Positions 11,161-12,521 of a stretch of DNA of 12,521 bases are shown piece after piece. The position numbers and the translations under genes are program-made. Positions within the stretch are counted from its first letter, which is position 1. Every line of letters starts with the position of its first letter. This DNA comes from JBGSWC01 sp041752635 (GTDB lineage: Bacteria > Planctomycetota > Planctomycetia > Pirellulales > Lacipirellulaceae): positions 1-12,521 of the forward strand of contig JBGSWC010000326.1 in NCBI GenBank assembly GCA_041752635.1, given 5' to 3'. The notes below the pieces were generated by a model that had not been told where the DNA came from, made no database searches, and saw nothing but the letters and a program-made list of their open reading frames with translations.

Positions 11161-12521
11161 ATGCCCCAATTCCAACTCGTTTCCGATTTCCAGCCCGACG
11201 GCGATCAGCCTAAAGCGATCGAGTCACTTGTCGAAGGACTCAAGCAGGGTCGCCGCGAGCAGGTGCTGATGGGGGTCACCGGCAGTGGTAAGACGTTCAC
11301 CATGGCGAACGTCATTGAACAGATGCAGCGGCCCACGCTCGTGCTCTCGCACAACAAAACGCTCGCTGCCCAGCTTTATGGCGAGTTCCGCGATTTCTTT
11401 CCCAACAACGCGGTCAGTTACTTTGTTAGCTACTACGACTACTATCAGCCAGAGGCCTACATTCCTCAGCGCGATATTTACATTGAAAAAGATGCGTTGA
11501 TTAACGAAGAGATCGACCGATTGAGGCTCGCCACCACCAGCAACTTGGTGAGCCGCCGCGATGTGATTGTGGTGGCGAGCGTGAGTTGCATTTACGGCTT
11601 GGGCTCGCCCGAAGACTACAAAGCGATGATGGTCGCCCTGAGCGTTGGCGACGTCGTCGAACGCGACGAAGTGCTGGCCAAACTCATCGACATTCAATAT
11701 GCCCGCAACGACACCGACCCAGCCCGCAGCAAGTTTCGCGTCCGCGGCGACTCGGTCGAAATCTGGCCCAGCTACGAAGAGTTCGCTTACCGTGTCGAGT
11801 TTTGGGGGGACGAAATCGAACGGCTTTCGATCATTAATCCCACTAGCGGCGCAGTGATCGATACGCTCCAGCAGATTTACATTTACCCGGCCAAGCACTT
11901 CGTGTTGCCCGAAGAACGCATCGAAGCGGCAGTCAGCAACATTCGCAAAGAACTCTCGGGGCGGCTCGAACTTTTCAAGCAACAAGGCAAACTGCTCGAA
12001 GCCCAACGACTGAACGCCCGTACGCGGTACGACATCGAGATGATGCTCGAAATGGGTTATTGCCCGGGCGTCGAAAACTATAGCGGCCCCCTGTCGGGCC
12101 GCCCCCCCGGGTCGACGCCCAACACGCTGTTCGACTTTTTTCCCGACGACTACCTGCTGTTCATCGACGAGTCGCACGTCACGGTTCCACAAATCGGCGC
12201 GATGTACAACGGCGACCGCGCCCGCAAGACGACACTCGTCGAACACGGGTTTCGACTCCCCAGTGCGCTCGACAATCGCCCGCTCAAGTTCGAAGAATGG
12301 CACAAACGGGCGAAGACCGCCATCTATGTCTCGGCCACCCCGAGCGATTTTGAGCTACAGCAATCGGGGGGCGAGGTTGTCGAACAGGTCGTCCGGCCCA
12401 CCGGGCTGCTCGACCCGGTGATTGAACTCAGCCCGGCCCGCGGCCAAGTGCCGCACTTGTTGGGACAGATTCGCGAGCGATCCGCCGTCGGCGAACGGGT
12501 GCTGGTGACGACGCTCACCAA
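11161..12521 (+). CDS. uvrB: Excinuclease ABC subunit B (5' part, cut by window end)
   Basis: 453 codons are present and open to the right edge; UvrB is usually about 670 residues, so roughly a third is missing only because the window ends. UvrB is the cytosolic helicase-like subunit that takes damaged DNA from UvrA and positions UvrC for the cuts in nucleotide excision repair. Visible motifs are the Walker A GVTGSGKT (38-45), the 'YYDYYQPEAYIPQRD' beta-hairpin region that inserts between DNA strands, 'LFDFFPDDYLLFIDESHVT' with DESH at 336-339, 'RLPSALDNRPLKFEEW', and 'VSATPSDFEL' (helicase motif III). The ATG start fits the family N-terminus (FQLVSDFQPDGDQPKAI). An in-frame GTG at 11107 is not needed. 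There is no clear Shine-Dalgarno site, as is common in this phylum. Identity is firm. Confidence 0.97.
   Translation, partial: MPQFQLVSDFQPDGDQPKAIESLVEGLKQGRREQVLMGVTGSGKTFTMANVIEQMQRPTLVLSHNKTLAAQLYGEFRDFFPNNAVSYFVSYYDYYQPEAYIPQRDIYIEKDALINEEIDRLRLATTSNLVSRRDVIVVASVSCIYGLGSPEDYKAMMVALSVGDVVERDEVLAKLIDIQYARNDTDPARSKFRVRGDSVEIWPSYEEFAYRVEFWGDEIERLSIINPTSGAVIDTLQQIYIYPAKHFVLPEERIEAAVSNIRKELSGRLELFKQQGKLLEAQRLNARTRYDIEMMLEMGYCPGVENYSGPLSGRPPGSTPNTLFDFFPDDYLLFIDESHVTVPQIGAMYNGDRARKTTLVEHGFRLPSALDNRPLKFEEWHKRAKTAIYVSATPSDFELQQSGGEVVEQVVRPTGLLDPVIELSPARGQVPHLLGQIRERSAVGERVLVTTLT

Noticed and set aside
11224..12303. Long minus-strand open frame (359 codons) opposite uvrB
   Set aside because: It is fully antisense to an unmistakable uvrB. 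High-G+C coding sequence often leaves the opposite strand open, and its translation matches no family.

Overview
This window looks like chromosomal DNA of a planctomycete, most likely of the Pirellula/Blastopirellula/Rhodopirellula type. The evidence is two proteins with a type IV prepilin-like N-terminus and a DUF1559 body, each followed by a small carboxypeptidase-regulatory-like lipoprotein; a giant secreted protein with a planctomycete-type 'LESLExR' export segment and a dockerin; a PEP-CTERM protein; moderately high G+C; and weak or absent Shine-Dalgarno sites at many starts. These are family assignments made by eye, with no database search.

Layout. 1-463: mostly non-coding, with a long imperfect hairpin (242-328) and a possible promoter. 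464-1887 (+): a DUF1559/prepilin-like protein and a lipoprotein, 8 bases apart. 1888-2392: non-coding, with a decayed palindrome. 2393-5812 (+): a 1139-residue secreted protein combining an N-terminal dockerin, an M66 (StcE/TagA)-like zinc metalloprotease region, a fibronectin-III-like domain and a beta-rich domain. 5960-7395 (-): a second DUF1559 protein and lipoprotein pair, overlapping by 10 bases and pointing towards the protease gene. 7572-7625: an intrinsic terminator for the next gene. 7745-8650 (-): nadC, NAD biosynthesis. 8690-8852: two copies of one 31-base palindromic repeat in inverted orientation (REPIN-like). 8906-9851 (+): a membrane-anchored ComEA-like helix-hairpin-helix protein overlapping an unknown four-helix membrane protein. 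9967-10929 (+): a PEP-CTERM protein with a formylglycine-generating-enzyme-like fold that lacks the catalytic cysteines. 10930-11160: competing stems and a nine-unit 7-base repeat. 11161-12521 (+): the first two thirds of uvrB, cut by the window end.

How the genes fit together. The first half (464-7395) is a cell-surface/secretion neighbourhood: two pseudopilin-like/lipoprotein modules converge on a large extracellular protease. Co-location does not prove that they work together. The second half holds housekeeping genes (nadC, uvrB) mixed with small envelope genes and short repeats. I see no rRNA, tRNA, CRISPR array, intact insertion sequence or prophage. The least explained signals are the structured intergenic repeats, the domain architecture of the M66 protein, and the cysteine-free FGE-like PEP-CTERM protein.
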